This document shows positions 7,862-16,410 of a DNA stretch of 33,232 nucleotides, one piece after another. Position 1 is the stretch's first letter, and every line of letters starts with the position of its first letter. The notes under the pieces were generated by a model, which had not been told where the DNA came from, searched no databases, and was given only the letters and a program-made list of their open reading frames with translations. A program made the position numbers and the translations under genes. Source of the stretch: an uncultured Selenomonadaceae bacterium (GTDB taxonomy: Bacteria; Bacillota; Negativicutes; Selenomonadales; Selenomonadaceae); contig CAJOHG010000024.1 of assembly GCA_905234395.1 (NCBI GenBank), positions 4,869-38,100 of the forward strand, in the 5' to 3' direction.

Positions 7862-8224
7862 ATGAAAAAATTTTTAATAACCGTTCTCGTGACGTTCGCG
7901 ATAATTTTTTCCTGCACGGACAATCGCGCCGAAGCTTACGATTATTATCTGGGCGACTATCACACCGGCTTGAAGGCTTACGTTATGACGGAGACGCTTT
8001 ACTTTGAAAGCATGAGAACTTTTCACGCGACTGTTAAGGCTGTGAATTCGTCGGGCAGAGTCGTTGACTACATCACGTATTATTTTGACGGCGCGCCCGG
8101 TCAACCCGAAACTTATTCTAACACGCAAGGTTACAGCGGGCTTGTTTCGTCGGGAAATATTTCTCGCAAACTTTTTGAATATGCAATGAGCGTTTGGCGC
8201 GAAAAAGTTCTCAACGGACGATAA
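7862..8224 (+). CDS. Small secreted protein of unknown function
   Basis: 120 residues with a clear signal peptide. MKK is followed by a hydrophobic core (FLITVLVTFAIIFS), and a likely cleavage after AEA near residue 25 releases YDYYLGDYHTG. The mature part is rich in Tyr and aromatic residues and contains a VNSSGRVVDYITYYFDG strand pattern. The ATG has an ACGGAGG site and lies 15 bases after the preceding gene. No known domain is recognised. A cysteine (C18) sits before the predicted cleavage region but not in a convincing lipobox. The position before dapA suggests only co-transcription, not a shared pathway. Confidence 0.65.
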   Translation: MKKFLITVLVTFAIIFSCTDNRAEAYDYYLGDYHTGLKAYVMTETLYFESMRTFHATVKAVNSSGRVVDYITYYFDGAPGQPETYSNTQGYSGLVSSGNISRKLFEYAMSVWREKVLNGR

Positions 8225-8246
8225 AAAATTTTTTGGAGGGCTATTG

Positions 8247-9131
8247 ATGAAACAATTACCATTTAAAGGCGCGTGCGTCGCGATTGTCACACCGTTTGAC
8301 GAGACCGGCATTAACTTTGCCGAACTCGGACGGATAATCGACAATCAGATCGCCAATCAAACGGACGCAATTTGTATCACGGGCACGACGGGCGAAGCGG
8401 CTACCATGAACGACGAGGAACATCGCGCGGCAATAAAATTCGCTGTCGAGCACGTCAACGGTCGAGTTCCCGTCATCGCAGGCACCGGCTCCAACGATAC
8501 TGCTTATGCGATTGACTTGTCGAAATTCGCGGCGGAGGTTGGTGCAAATGCCGTTCTGCTTGTCACGCCGTATTACAACAAATGCACGCAAGTCGGACTT
8601 GTCGCGCACTACACGAAAATTGCCGACGCCATTAACGTTCCCGCGATTGTCTACAATGTGCCCGGTCGCACAGGAGTCAACATTAAGCCCGAAACTTACG
8701 CCAAACTTTCAAAGCACCCGCGAATTGTTGCGGCGAAAGAGGCTAACGGCGATTTAACTTCAGTCCTGCGCACAAGAAAACTTTGCGGCGATGATTTGGC
8801 AATTTATTCGGGCAACGACGACCAGATTATTCCGATACTCTCACTCGGCGGACAAGGCGTTATTTCTGTTTTGTCGAATGTTGCGCCGCGCGACACGCAT
8901 CTTATCTGCCAAAATTATTTCGACGGAAAAATTGATGAGGCGTCGCGTATGCAGATTGATTATTGCGATTTAATCGACGCGCTGTTCTGCGAAGTCAATC
9001 CCATTCCCGTCAAAGTCGCAATGAGGCTTTTGGGCTGGAACGTCGGCAAATTGCGTATGCCGCTTTGTGAACCCGAACCTGCGCACGTCGAAGAAATAAA
9101 AATCGCGCTCAAAGCTCACGGGCTTTTATAA
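8247..9131 (+). CDS. dapA: 4-hydroxy-tetrahydrodipicolinate synthase
   Basis: Condenses pyruvate with aspartate semialdehyde, the first committed step of the diaminopimelate/lysine branch. The 294-residue TIM barrel has the expected landmarks: GTTGE at 46-50 (T47-T48), Y136 in YNVPGRTG with R141, and the Schiff-base lysine K164 in VAAKEANGD. The chosen start is the ATG at 8247, with TTGGAGGG upstream; a TTG directly before it is less likely. It is within a plus-strand operon, 22 bases after a secreted protein gene. The later ddh gene in this window would use the tetrahydrodipicolinate pathway downstream of this enzyme. It is full-length, with no sign of decay. Confidence 0.95.
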   Translation: MKQLPFKGACVAIVTPFDETGINFAELGRIIDNQIANQTDAICITGTTGEAATMNDEEHRAAIKFAVEHVNGRVPVIAGTGSNDTAYAIDLSKFAAEVGANAVLLVTPYYNKCTQVGLVAHYTKIADAINVPAIVYNVPGRTGVNIKPETYAKLSKHPRIVAAKEANGDLTSVLRTRKLCGDDLAIYSGNDDQIIPILSLGGQGVISVLSNVAPRDTHLICQNYFDGKIDEASRMQIDYCDLIDALFCEVNPIPVKVAMRLLGWNVGKLRMPLCEPEPAHVEEIKIALKAHGLL

Positions 9132-9144
9132 GGAGGCGATTCAT

Positions 9145-9810
9145 TTGACAAGAAAATTTTTCGTCGCGCTGATGATGTTGGCGGTGATGTTTACGTCGTC
9201 TCTTGCGTCGGCTGAATATGAAGACGAAATCATGGAAGACGCAGACCTGACGACGATTAAAAAGCTCGCCGTTGCCATGCCAAACTTTTACAAAGTCGAA
9301 TCAGCGGAGCCCGAAATTCACGACTTGATAAAAGATATTTACGAGGCGGGCAAACGTTCTTCCACGCTTGAAATCGTCTCTTATGAGGATGTTATCGCCG
9401 CCATTCGCCGCGACACCGGCATTGACATTAGCGCGTTGGATGTGCCCGAAGCCGAAAAAGTTTACAAGAAAAATATCGCGCGCTATGCCGATGCTTACGT
9501 CGTCTTGACCGTCGCCAACAGCGAAAAACTGCCGCAACTTTTCTTCTACATCTACCAAACCACCGATTCAAAACTTATGTACACTTACAAAGCTCGCAGC
9601 AGACTTTACAGCAAGAGTGCCGCCTCATATGCGAAAATGGCGGACGAATTTTTCATTCGATTCGACGCGGCGACTTTGCATACTTTGGACGGCGATGAAC
9701 AGAAAAAGCTCCGTAAGAAACAGCAAGAGATTCGCGACAAAAAGCGTAAAGCCGAAAAACTCGAAGCAAAGACGAGCAAGAATAAAGTCGACATGGTCAA
9801 AAAGAAATAG
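9145..9810 (+). CDS. Secreted Lys-rich protein of unknown function
   Basis: 221 residues starting at TTG 9145, eight bases after AGGAGG. The N-terminus is a signal peptide (MTRKFFVALMMLAVMFTSSLASA, cleavage near residue 23). The mature domain has alternating strands and helices, including IKKLAVAMPNFY, a region with a D-I-x-A-L motif, and AYVVLTVANSEK. This resembles the fold of small exported proteins that bind partners in the envelope, but I cannot name a family. The last 45 residues are a highly charged Lys/Arg/Glu helix (QQEIRDKKRKAEKLEAK). It ends the operon just before a strong bidirectional terminator. Confidence 0.65.
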   Translation: MTRKFFVALMMLAVMFTSSLASAEYEDEIMEDADLTTIKKLAVAMPNFYKVESAEPEIHDLIKDIYEAGKRSSTLEIVSYEDVIAAIRRDTGIDISALDVPEAEKVYKKNIARYADAYVVLTVANSEKLPQLFFYIYQTTDSKLMYTYKARSRLYSKSAASYAKMADEFFIRFDAATLHTLDGDEQKKLRKKQQEIRDKKRKAEKLEAKTSKNKVDMVKKK

Positions 9811-9831
9811 CACATTGCCCAACAAAAAAAC

Positions 9832-9862
9832 TCCCTGCGAAATTTTTGGCAGGGAATTTTTT
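9832..9862. terminator. Bidirectional Rho-independent terminator
   Basis: TCCCTGC (9832-9838) pairs with GCAGGGA (9849-9855). A run of T follows on the plus strand (9857-9862), and an A run precedes it (9824-9830), so it can serve both the plus-strand operon and the convergent superoxide reductase gene. Confidence 0.85.
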
Positions 9863-9879
9863 ATTGCGAAGAAAATTTT

Positions 9880-10243
9880 TTAGACGATGTCGGCTTTCCA
9901 AAGTCCGTGCAGGTTGCAATATTCGTAAGCGGCAATCGGTTCGTCGTCGTCGGCAAGAATGAATTCGGCTTCGGGCTTATCGGTTGCGGTCAAGTGGACG
10001 TATTGCCCGCCGCGTTTCGTCTGCAGATAAATCCACTGAATCAAATGCGCTTCGGTCATCGGATGTGCGACGCTGCCGACTTTGACAGAAATTTTTTTGC
10101 GGAACGTGTTTTTCCTGCGCGGCATCGGTGGTGTTCGCCGTCAAAAAATTCATCGGTTTGCCGCCCGCAGAAATATCTTTGCCGTTGCCGCCGATAAGCA
10201 TGATAATCGACTTGCGGTCGTCGGAAATTAAAAGTCTGCTCAT
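9880..10243 (-). pseudogene. Superoxide reductase (desulfoferrodoxin-type, N-terminal iron site lost) with a +1 frameshift
   Basis: Reduces superoxide to peroxide at a mononuclear iron centre. Translation from ATG 10243 (site AGGAGG) gives MSRLLISDD up to ANTTDAAQEKHVPQ, then runs out of frame. The other frame resumes at KISVKVGSVAHPM and continues to YCNLHGLWKA. The break lies in a run of seven A (10098-10092); six would join the frames. The whole span is 364 bases, one more than a multiple of three. The five centre-II ligands are present across the two parts: H in EKHVP, two H in AHPMTEAH, and C and H in YCNLHG. The N-terminal desulforedoxin cysteines are replaced (Ser/Arg for CxxC, AG for CC), so this is a one-iron type. 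It may be a mutation, a sequencing error, or a gene rescued by transcriptional slippage. Confidence 0.8.
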
Positions 10244-10273
10244 GGTTAAACCTCCTCGTGTTCGATTGATTGA

Positions 10274-11797
<1,524 letters not shown>

Positions 11798-11826
11798 GGT
11801 CGCGCTTGAAGTTTGGAGATTGATTT

Positions 11827-12711
11827 ATGGAACGAATGAAACTCGCGATAATCGGCGTCGGACTAATCGGCGGCTCACTCGGATTGTGCCTCAAAGACAA
11901 GCTCGGCGACAAAATTTTTATAACGGGACTTTGTCGTTCGCAAAAGTCGATGCGTCGTGCAATGGAACTCGGCGCGGTTGATTTGGCAACGTCGGATTTG
12001 GAGCAAGTCGTCGGCGGCGCGGATATAATTTTCCTTAGCCCGCCCGTCCTGCAAATTGTGCCGATGGTCAAAAAAATTCTGCCGTTCATCAAATCGGGAG
12101 CGATTCTGACTGACGCCGGCAGCACAAAGCAATTCATTTGGCAGGAGCTGAAAAAAATTCTTCCGTCCGATATTTTCTACGTCGCCGGGCACCCGATGAC
12201 AGGTCGCGAAAAATCGGGCGTCGAAGCGGCTGATAAAAATCTTTTCAAGGGCAAGGCTTATGTTATCGTCGACGATAACAACGTTCCCGCTGAAGTCCGC
12301 GAAAAATTGATGAGCGTCCTGCGATTGACCGAAGCGAATTTTTTGACGATTGACATTGCCAAGCATGACCGTTGCGCGTCGATTATCAGTCACGTTCCGC
12401 ATTTGACGGCGGCGGCTCTCGTCACGTTGCTCAATGATGCCGGCGATGATTTGAATTCGTGTTTGAAACTCGTCGGCGGCGGATTCAAGGACACTACGCG
12501 AATTGCAAGCTCGAATGCCGATATGTGGGCTGATATTTGCATGACGAACGGCGACGCCATTGCCAATCACCTGCGCGATTTGCAAAATATTCTCGGCAAT
12601 GTCATCACGGCGATTGAAAATCACGACAGGCAATTTGTTCACGATTATTTTGCCAAATCGAAAGCTCGCCGCGATAAAATTTTGGAGACCGTCACTTTCG
12701 ACCCGAACTGA
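11827..12711 (+). CDS. tyrA: Prephenate dehydrogenase
   Basis: Oxidatively decarboxylates prephenate to 4-hydroxyphenylpyruvate in tyrosine synthesis. The 294 residues match a stand-alone TyrA without chorismate mutase or ACT domains. The NAD-binding GVGLIGGSLG is at 10-19. ILTDAGSTK (93-101) and GHPMTGREKSG (121-131) are the typical active-site segments. The helical domain carries SHVPHLTAAAL and GGGFKDTTRIASS. The start ATG follows TTGGAG at 11815-11820. It lies 29 bases after the glucosidase gene and may share its transcript. No other aromatic-pathway gene is nearby. No terminator hairpin directly follows; instead a new promoter begins 5 bases after the stop. Confidence 0.93.
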   Translation: MERMKLAIIGVGLIGGSLGLCLKDKLGDKIFITGLCRSQKSMRRAMELGAVDLATSDLEQVVGGADIIFLSPPVLQIVPMVKKILPFIKSGAILTDAGSTKQFIWQELKKILPSDIFYVAGHPMTGREKSGVEAADKNLFKGKAYVIVDDNNVPAEVREKLMSVLRLTEANFLTIDIAKHDRCASIISHVPHLTAAALVTLLNDAGDDLNSCLKLVGGGFKDTTRIASSNADMWADICMTNGDAIANHLRDLQNILGNVITAIENHDRQFVHDYFAKSKARRDKILETVTFDPN

Positions 12712-12715
12712 TTCA

Positions 12716-12744
12716 TTGACAAGGCGGGCGTTGTGTGATAAATT
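12716..12744 (+). promoter_or_regulatory. Promoter of a candidate antisense RNA
   Basis: TTGACA (12716-12721), a 17-base spacer and TAAATT (12739-12744). Transcription would start near 12751, at the end of the convergent peptide transcript. Confidence 0.7.
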
Positions 12745-12750
12745 TTCCAC

Positions 12751-12880
12751 GGCAAAAAAATAAGACGTCCGCAGACGCCCGAACTCGATTAAAGCAGTCG
12801 TACCCCCGTAATATTTGTAAGATATTGCAAGGATCGTCAGTCAGCTAGACTCGGCAAAGTTTAGCTGGCTGTATTTGTTA
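12751..12880 (+). ncRNA. Candidate antisense RNA (type I antitoxin)
   Basis: A plus-strand RNA of about 130 bases is predicted from the promoter at 12716-12744 to a terminator-like hairpin. In that hairpin CAGTCAGCTA (12838-12847) pairs with TAGCTGGCTG (12862-12871) with one G-T wobble, followed by TATTTGTT. No open frame with a ribosome site is visible in it. It is complementary to the 3' part of the opposite peptide mRNA, including the last few codons. This is the arrangement of 3'-overlapping type I pairs such as txpA/ratA and bsrG/SR4. Inferred from sequence only. Confidence 0.5.
12754..12780 (-). terminator. Terminator of the hydrophobic-peptide transcript
   Basis: On the minus strand, GGGCGTC pairs with GACGTC(T) around a short loop and is followed by TTATTTTTTT (complement of 12754-12763). 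It ends the unit that starts near 12990. Confidence 0.7.
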
Positions 12881-12923
12881 ATAGCCACAGAATCACAATC
12901 ACGAGAAAAATCATCCGCAACAT
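12861..12923 (-). CDS. 20-residue hydrophobic peptide, candidate type I toxin
   Basis: The frame MLRMIFLVIVILWLLTNTAS ends in TAA. A short basic start, one hydrophobic membrane helix and a small polar tail match the size and character of Ibs-type toxins (19 residues, such as IbsC); homology is not claimed. The ribosome site AAGGGG lies nine bases before the ATG. The four G are complementary to CCCC just upstream (12933-12946), so the site can be hidden in a hairpin. A six-base CGGGGG in the 3' part (12808-12803) could compete for the same C run. A five-codon frame (ATG at 12928, MLCCG) overlaps the start and might couple translation. The unit has its own promoter and terminator. It could instead be a chance frame in a regulatory RNA. 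Confidence 0.5.
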   Translation of the reverse strand: MLRMIFLVIVILWLLTNTAS

Positions 12924-12996
12924 AACATCTTTCCCCTTTCCGGGGGTTGATTGACTGCTCCGCCCGCCTTTCAGACTGCGCAAGTTCAACGCGGAA

Positions 12997-13025
12997 AATA
13001 TATCACACGGTCAAAAATTTTTCAA
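12997..13025 (-). promoter_or_regulatory. Promoter of the hydrophobic-peptide transcript
   Basis: On the minus strand, TTGAAA (13025-13020), a 17-base spacer and TATATT (13002-12997). The -35 box overlaps the stop codon of the upstream permease gene. The leader to the peptide ATG is about 67 bases. Confidence 0.7.
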
Positions 13026-14122
13026 CGAGTGAAACTTTTTCCGCTGAAGAGTGCCGTTAAAATCAGACACGCCGCGCCAATCAGAATCAAGCTCCGCACG
13101 TCGACGAAAAGTTTTGTTGTCGCGCCCGTCAAAAACATTTCGCGCAGATTGTTCGACATGTAAGACATCGGGAAGAATTTTGCCGCGAAGTTCATGCTCG
13201 CGCCCATCGATTCGGCAGGAAAAGTGTAGCCCGACAATATGAACGCCGGCACAGGATACATTGTTGCCGCCCGAATAAAATTCACTTCGCGCACGAAAAA
13301 TCTTGTCGTCAACACGCACAAACTTTCCACTGCGAAAATGAATGCTCCGCCCAAAATCAACGCGTCGACGAGCGGAAATTTTATCGGAATCTCTGCAACG
13401 TGTTCAATCGCCGCCAAAATCATCGCGAACGCCGCCATTGACATCAGCCAATAGAAAATCACTTTGAACGCCAACAATTTCCACGCGCTGAAAATTTTTT
13501 GTGAACGGTCGCCGAAAATTGACGCGCCCAATGCAAACAGAATTCCTTGTTGAAATGCCGCCATTGCCAAACCGATTAGAAAAAATCGCGTGTAACCTTG
13601 AATCGGGTTGCCGAGAACGCGCAATCGAGTTTGCACGGGCGATATTTTTTTTGCCAAATCGTTGACGTTGGAGCCGAGAGCCGTTGCCGCACGTCGAGCC
13701 GCGATTTTGTCCGAGAAGTCCGCCGAAATATTTTGAGCCGCCGAACTCGTCACGCTTGTCACGATAATATTTGAGCCGTTGACCATGTAGAGAAATTCCG
13801 CCGAGCCGTGAGCAATGTCGCGCGAAAAATTTTTCGGAACTTCAATCGCCGCAAGAGCCGCCTTGTCAATCAGAGCACGTCGCATATCTTCTTCGCACGC
13901 CGCATATCCGATAATCGCAAAGCCGTCGCTGTCGTCGAAGCCGCGCAGAAATTCACGACTGATTTTTGTATTGTCCGCGTCGAAAATTATCGTCGGAATG
14001 TTTTTTACGATGTTCGGCGAGTAGAGCATTGCGAACAGTATCAGATAAGCCAACGACGCTCCGAATACAAAAATCAATCTGCGCGGGTCGGCGAAGGTTT
14101 GTTTAATTTCGTGCAGGAACAT
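13022..14122 (-). CDS. ABC-2 type transporter permease (second of two)
   Basis: 366 residues with the YhhJ/YbhR-like ABC-2 layout: a cytoplasmic start (MFLHEIKQTFADPRR), a first membrane helix (about 17-33), and a large extracytoplasmic domain (about 35-170) containing FDADNTKIS and AALAAIEVPKNFS. Five hydrophobic helices follow, with the conserved RVLGNPIQGYTRFFLIG and PVPAFILSGYTFP segments. It exports an unknown compound together with the other permease and the HlyD adaptor. It overlaps the first permease by 20 bases, indicating translational coupling. No ATPase gene is adjacent, so energy must come from an unlinked subunit or the cluster is incomplete. The start ATG has AAAGGCGG upstream. 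Confidence 0.85.
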   Translation of the reverse strand: MFLHEIKQTFADPRRLIFVFGASLAYLILFAMLYSPNIVKNIPTIIFDADNTKISREFLRGFDDSDGFAIIGYAACEEDMRRALIDKAALAAIEVPKNFSRDIAHGSAEFLYMVNGSNIIVTSVTSSAAQNISADFSDKIAARRAATALGSNVNDLAKKISPVQTRLRVLGNPIQGYTRFFLIGLAMAAFQQGILFALGASIFGDRSQKIFSAWKLLAFKVIFYWLMSMAAFAMILAAIEHVAEIPIKFPLVDALILGGAFIFAVESLCVLTTRFFVREVNFIRAATMYPVPAFILSGYTFPAESMGASMNFAAKFFPMSYMSNNLREMFLTGATTKLFVDVRSLILIGAACLILTALFSGKSFTR

Positions 14123-15209
14123 TTGAGCCGCCTTTCTTCAGTCGCAGGAAAAAAATTGTCAGCGCGATACAAATTCCAATCGTTCCGCCGAGCAGCATTG
14201 CCCGAAAATCTTGCCACAAGTTCGGCGCGTGACCGATAAGCAAAATATCTCGCAGGTTGTCGCCCGCATAAGTCATCGGCATTGTTGACGCGTAAAGCCG
14301 CGCGAATTCGTTCATGTCGAATGTCGGGAACGATAAGCCGCTGTACAAAAGTCCCGGCATGATGTAAAGCAACGGTGCCTGCAGTGCCAATTCCGGTTGC
14401 GGCGCGATTGCCGAGAAAATCATCAGCACGCCTTCGACGAAAAATAAAAATGCTCCGCCCAAAATCAGCACGTCGAGCCAACTGCCGCGCATCGGTATCG
14501 CAAAAAATTTTGTCGCGACAATCAGCGATAACGCGCAGCCGATCATGCCGAAGAGCCAAATTGTTGCGACGCGTCGGAAAATGAATCGCACGTAAAAAAT
14601 TTTCGTGAAGTCGCGGCGAAGTTGCAACTCGTCGGTCAGAAACGTCACGAAAGCCAGCATCACGCCGATTTGTAAGCCGTTGAGAATCAGTCCGCTCAAC
14701 ATGAACGGCGAATAACCGTTTGTCGGGTTGCCGAGAATTCGCACGCTCATTTTTATTGGATAAACTGTCGCCATCGCCGCATCGGGCAACAAATTCGCAC
14801 CCTCGAAAATTTTTTGTGCCACGCCGATTGAAAACGTCCGATTGATTTCTTGCGCCGCGCTCAACGACGCATTGCCAAACATGTTGTTCGACGAGTTCAC
14901 GACGATTGAAATTTCCGAGCCGCGACCGAGTTTGACTTCGCGAGAAAAATTTTTCGGGATAATCAACGCCGCCTTTGCACGACCTGAAAAAATTTCCGCG
15001 TGAACGTCGTCGATTGTCGCCGCGTGAGAGACGATTGAAAACTTTTCGGAGTCCGCGTACATGTCGATTAGCGTTCGACTTAGCGAGCTTTGATCTTCGT
15101 CGCAGATTGTCAGCGGAATTTGATTGACGACGTTTGAATCGTAGACGTGCCCGAAAATTATCGTGAACGCCGGCGGCAAGCCGACGATTAGCAAAAAAAT
15201 TTTTCTCAT
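14103..15209 (-). CDS. ABC-2 type transporter permease (first of two)
   Basis: 368 residues starting at ATG 15209, which overlaps the HlyD stop as ATGA. An upstream extension of the frame is only the shadow of hlyD. It has the same layout as its neighbour: a helix close to the N-terminus (IFLLIVGLPPAFTIIFG), an extracytoplasmic domain with TICDEDQSSLSR and AALIIPKNFSREV, then five helices with RILGNPTNGYSPFMLSG and MPGLLYSGLSFP. The two permeases are clear paralogues and probably form a heterodimer. The N-terminus is short compared with typical ABC-2 permeases, which usually carry a basic cytoplasmic segment first. The operon order is tetR, then hlyD, permease, permease. Confidence 0.87.
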   Translation of the reverse strand: MRKIFLLIVGLPPAFTIIFGHVYDSNVVNQIPLTICDEDQSSLSRTLIDMYADSEKFSIVSHAATIDDVHAEIFSGRAKAALIIPKNFSREVKLGRGSEISIVVNSSNNMFGNASLSAAQEINRTFSIGVAQKIFEGANLLPDAAMATVYPIKMSVRILGNPTNGYSPFMLSGLILNGLQIGVMLAFVTFLTDELQLRRDFTKIFYVRFIFRRVATIWLFGMIGCALSLIVATKFFAIPMRGSWLDVLILGGAFLFFVEGVLMIFSAIAPQPELALQAPLLYIMPGLLYSGLSFPTFDMNEFARLYASTMPMTYAGDNLRDILLIGHAPNLWQDFRAMLLGGTIGICIALTIFFLRLKKGGSNVPARN

Positions 15210-16198
15210 GATAAATTCTCCGCGAGCCTGAATCTCATGCCGGGACGAATCATTTCGCTGTTGACTTGAATCTTGACGTTGAAAGTTATGATGTCGCTGT
15301 CGTCGCCGCGTTCGGAAGTCGCGCGTTGCGTGGCGAATTCGGCTTTGCGGCTGATGTCGATGACGGTTCCGAAAATTTTGGTGACTTCGTCGCGGGCAAC
15401 GAGTTCGACGCGCTGATTGAGCTTGAAATTTTTTAGTTGCGTCTCCGGGATTTTCAAATCGATCCAATTATCGTGCGGGTCTTGAATCGCAACAAGCGGC
15501 GTGCCCTGCGAGATCATTGAGCCTTCCTCAACATATTTTGCGGTGATGATTCCCGCGAACGGAATTTTGATTTCGGTCTCGTCCAATGAAACTTCAAGCT
15601 GTTCAAGTGTCGCGCGAGCCTGATCTAATTTTTTCGACAGAGAAATTTCGTTTGCCTCGTTGACGTTCGTTTGGAGCAATGCGGCTTGAGCTTGAGCAGT
15701 CGACGCTTGAGCTTGAATGTAAGTTGCCTTCGCCGTGTCGAATTTTGTTTTGTACTGCTCAAAAATTTGTCTGGAAACTGCGCCGCTTGCCAAAAGTTCC
15801 GAATATCGATTGAAGTCCGATTCGCACATGAGCAAATCTGCGCGGGCACGGTCTTCGGCGGCTTGAGCCTGTGCAAGTGCTGATTCGGTAGTTCCGCGTT
15901 GCATTTCGGTTAAAGCGGCTGCTTCGACTTGTTGAGCTTCAATCGCCGCGATATTTGCTTCCAACTGCAATTTTTGCGCGAGCAAGTCTCGTTGGTCAAT
16001 GTAAGCGATGATTTGTCCTGCTTGAACGGTGTCGCCTTCCGCAACCAAAAGTTTCACGACGCGCCCGGGAATTTTTGAGTTGATGTCAATTTCTTTAGCG
16101 TCGGCTCGTCCCCACGTGACTTCTTGCGAAATTTTTTCATCGCCGCAACCTGTGATGAGCAGACAAGCCGCGCAGATTGTTGCCAAAAATTTTTTCAT
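15206..16198 (-). CDS. HlyD-family efflux adaptor lipoprotein
   Basis: A periplasmic adaptor for an ABC-2 exporter. It has 330 residues. A lipobox LITGC (C18) predicts a lipid-anchored protein. The biotinyl-lipoyl-like half-motif GRVVKLLVAEGDTVQAGQIIAYID is at about 45-70. A long Ala/Gln-rich coiled-coil hairpin spans about 75-205, followed by the second half-motif (IKIPFAGIITAKYVEEGSMISQGTPLVAI) and a beta barrel (VELVARDEV onward). The ATG has GGAGG eight bases upstream. The first 33 bases of the gene and its leader are duplicated in tandem upstream. Its stop overlaps the first permease gene. An adaptor of this length suits a diderm envelope. Confidence 0.9.
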   Translation of the reverse strand: MKKFLATICAACLLITGCGDEKISQEVTWGRADAKEIDINSKIPGRVVKLLVAEGDTVQAGQIIAYIDQRDLLAQKLQLEANIAAIEAQQVEAAALTEMQRGTTESALAQAQAAEDRARADLLMCESDFNRYSELLASGAVSRQIFEQYKTKFDTAKATYIQAQASTAQAQAALLQTNVNEANEISLSKKLDQARATLEQLEVSLDETEIKIPFAGIITAKYVEEGSMISQGTPLVAIQDPHDNWIDLKIPETQLKNFKLNQRVELVARDEVTKIFGTVIDISRKAEFATQRATSERGDDSDIITFNVKIQVNSEMIRPGMRFRLAENLS

Positions 16199-16410
16199 GT
16201 CGTCGCCTCCGATTTATACTGAAATGTTTTCAACAGTTCAATCGCCGTCAAAAAAAATTGCCGCAAAAAATTTCAATGATTAACGATGCCGCGCAGATTG
16301 TCGTAAAAATTTTTTCATGTCGTCGCCTCCGATTTATACTGAAATATTTTCAACAGTTCAATCGCCGTCAAAAAAAAATTGCCGCAAAAAATTTCAACGA
16401 TTAACTATGC
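16167..16410 (-). repeat. About 120-bp tandem duplication of the hlyD leader and start
   Basis: Copy 1 (about 16167-16287) holds the real hlyD start and leader. Copy 2 (about 16288-16410) repeats it with few changes and ends in the 3' end of tetR. Copy 2 keeps GGAGG and ATG (16318) but stops after 12 codons (MKKFLRQSARHR), so it creates a leader peptide. In both, TTGACG and, 17 bases on, AATATT (copy 2) or AACATT (copy 1) could act as a promoter. Confidence 0.85.

Noticed and set aside
10092..10098. Programmed -1 ribosomal frameshift at the A-rich site of superoxide reductase
   Set aside because: Joining the two halves needs a one-base skip (+1), not a -1 slip, so the classic slippery-site model does not apply.
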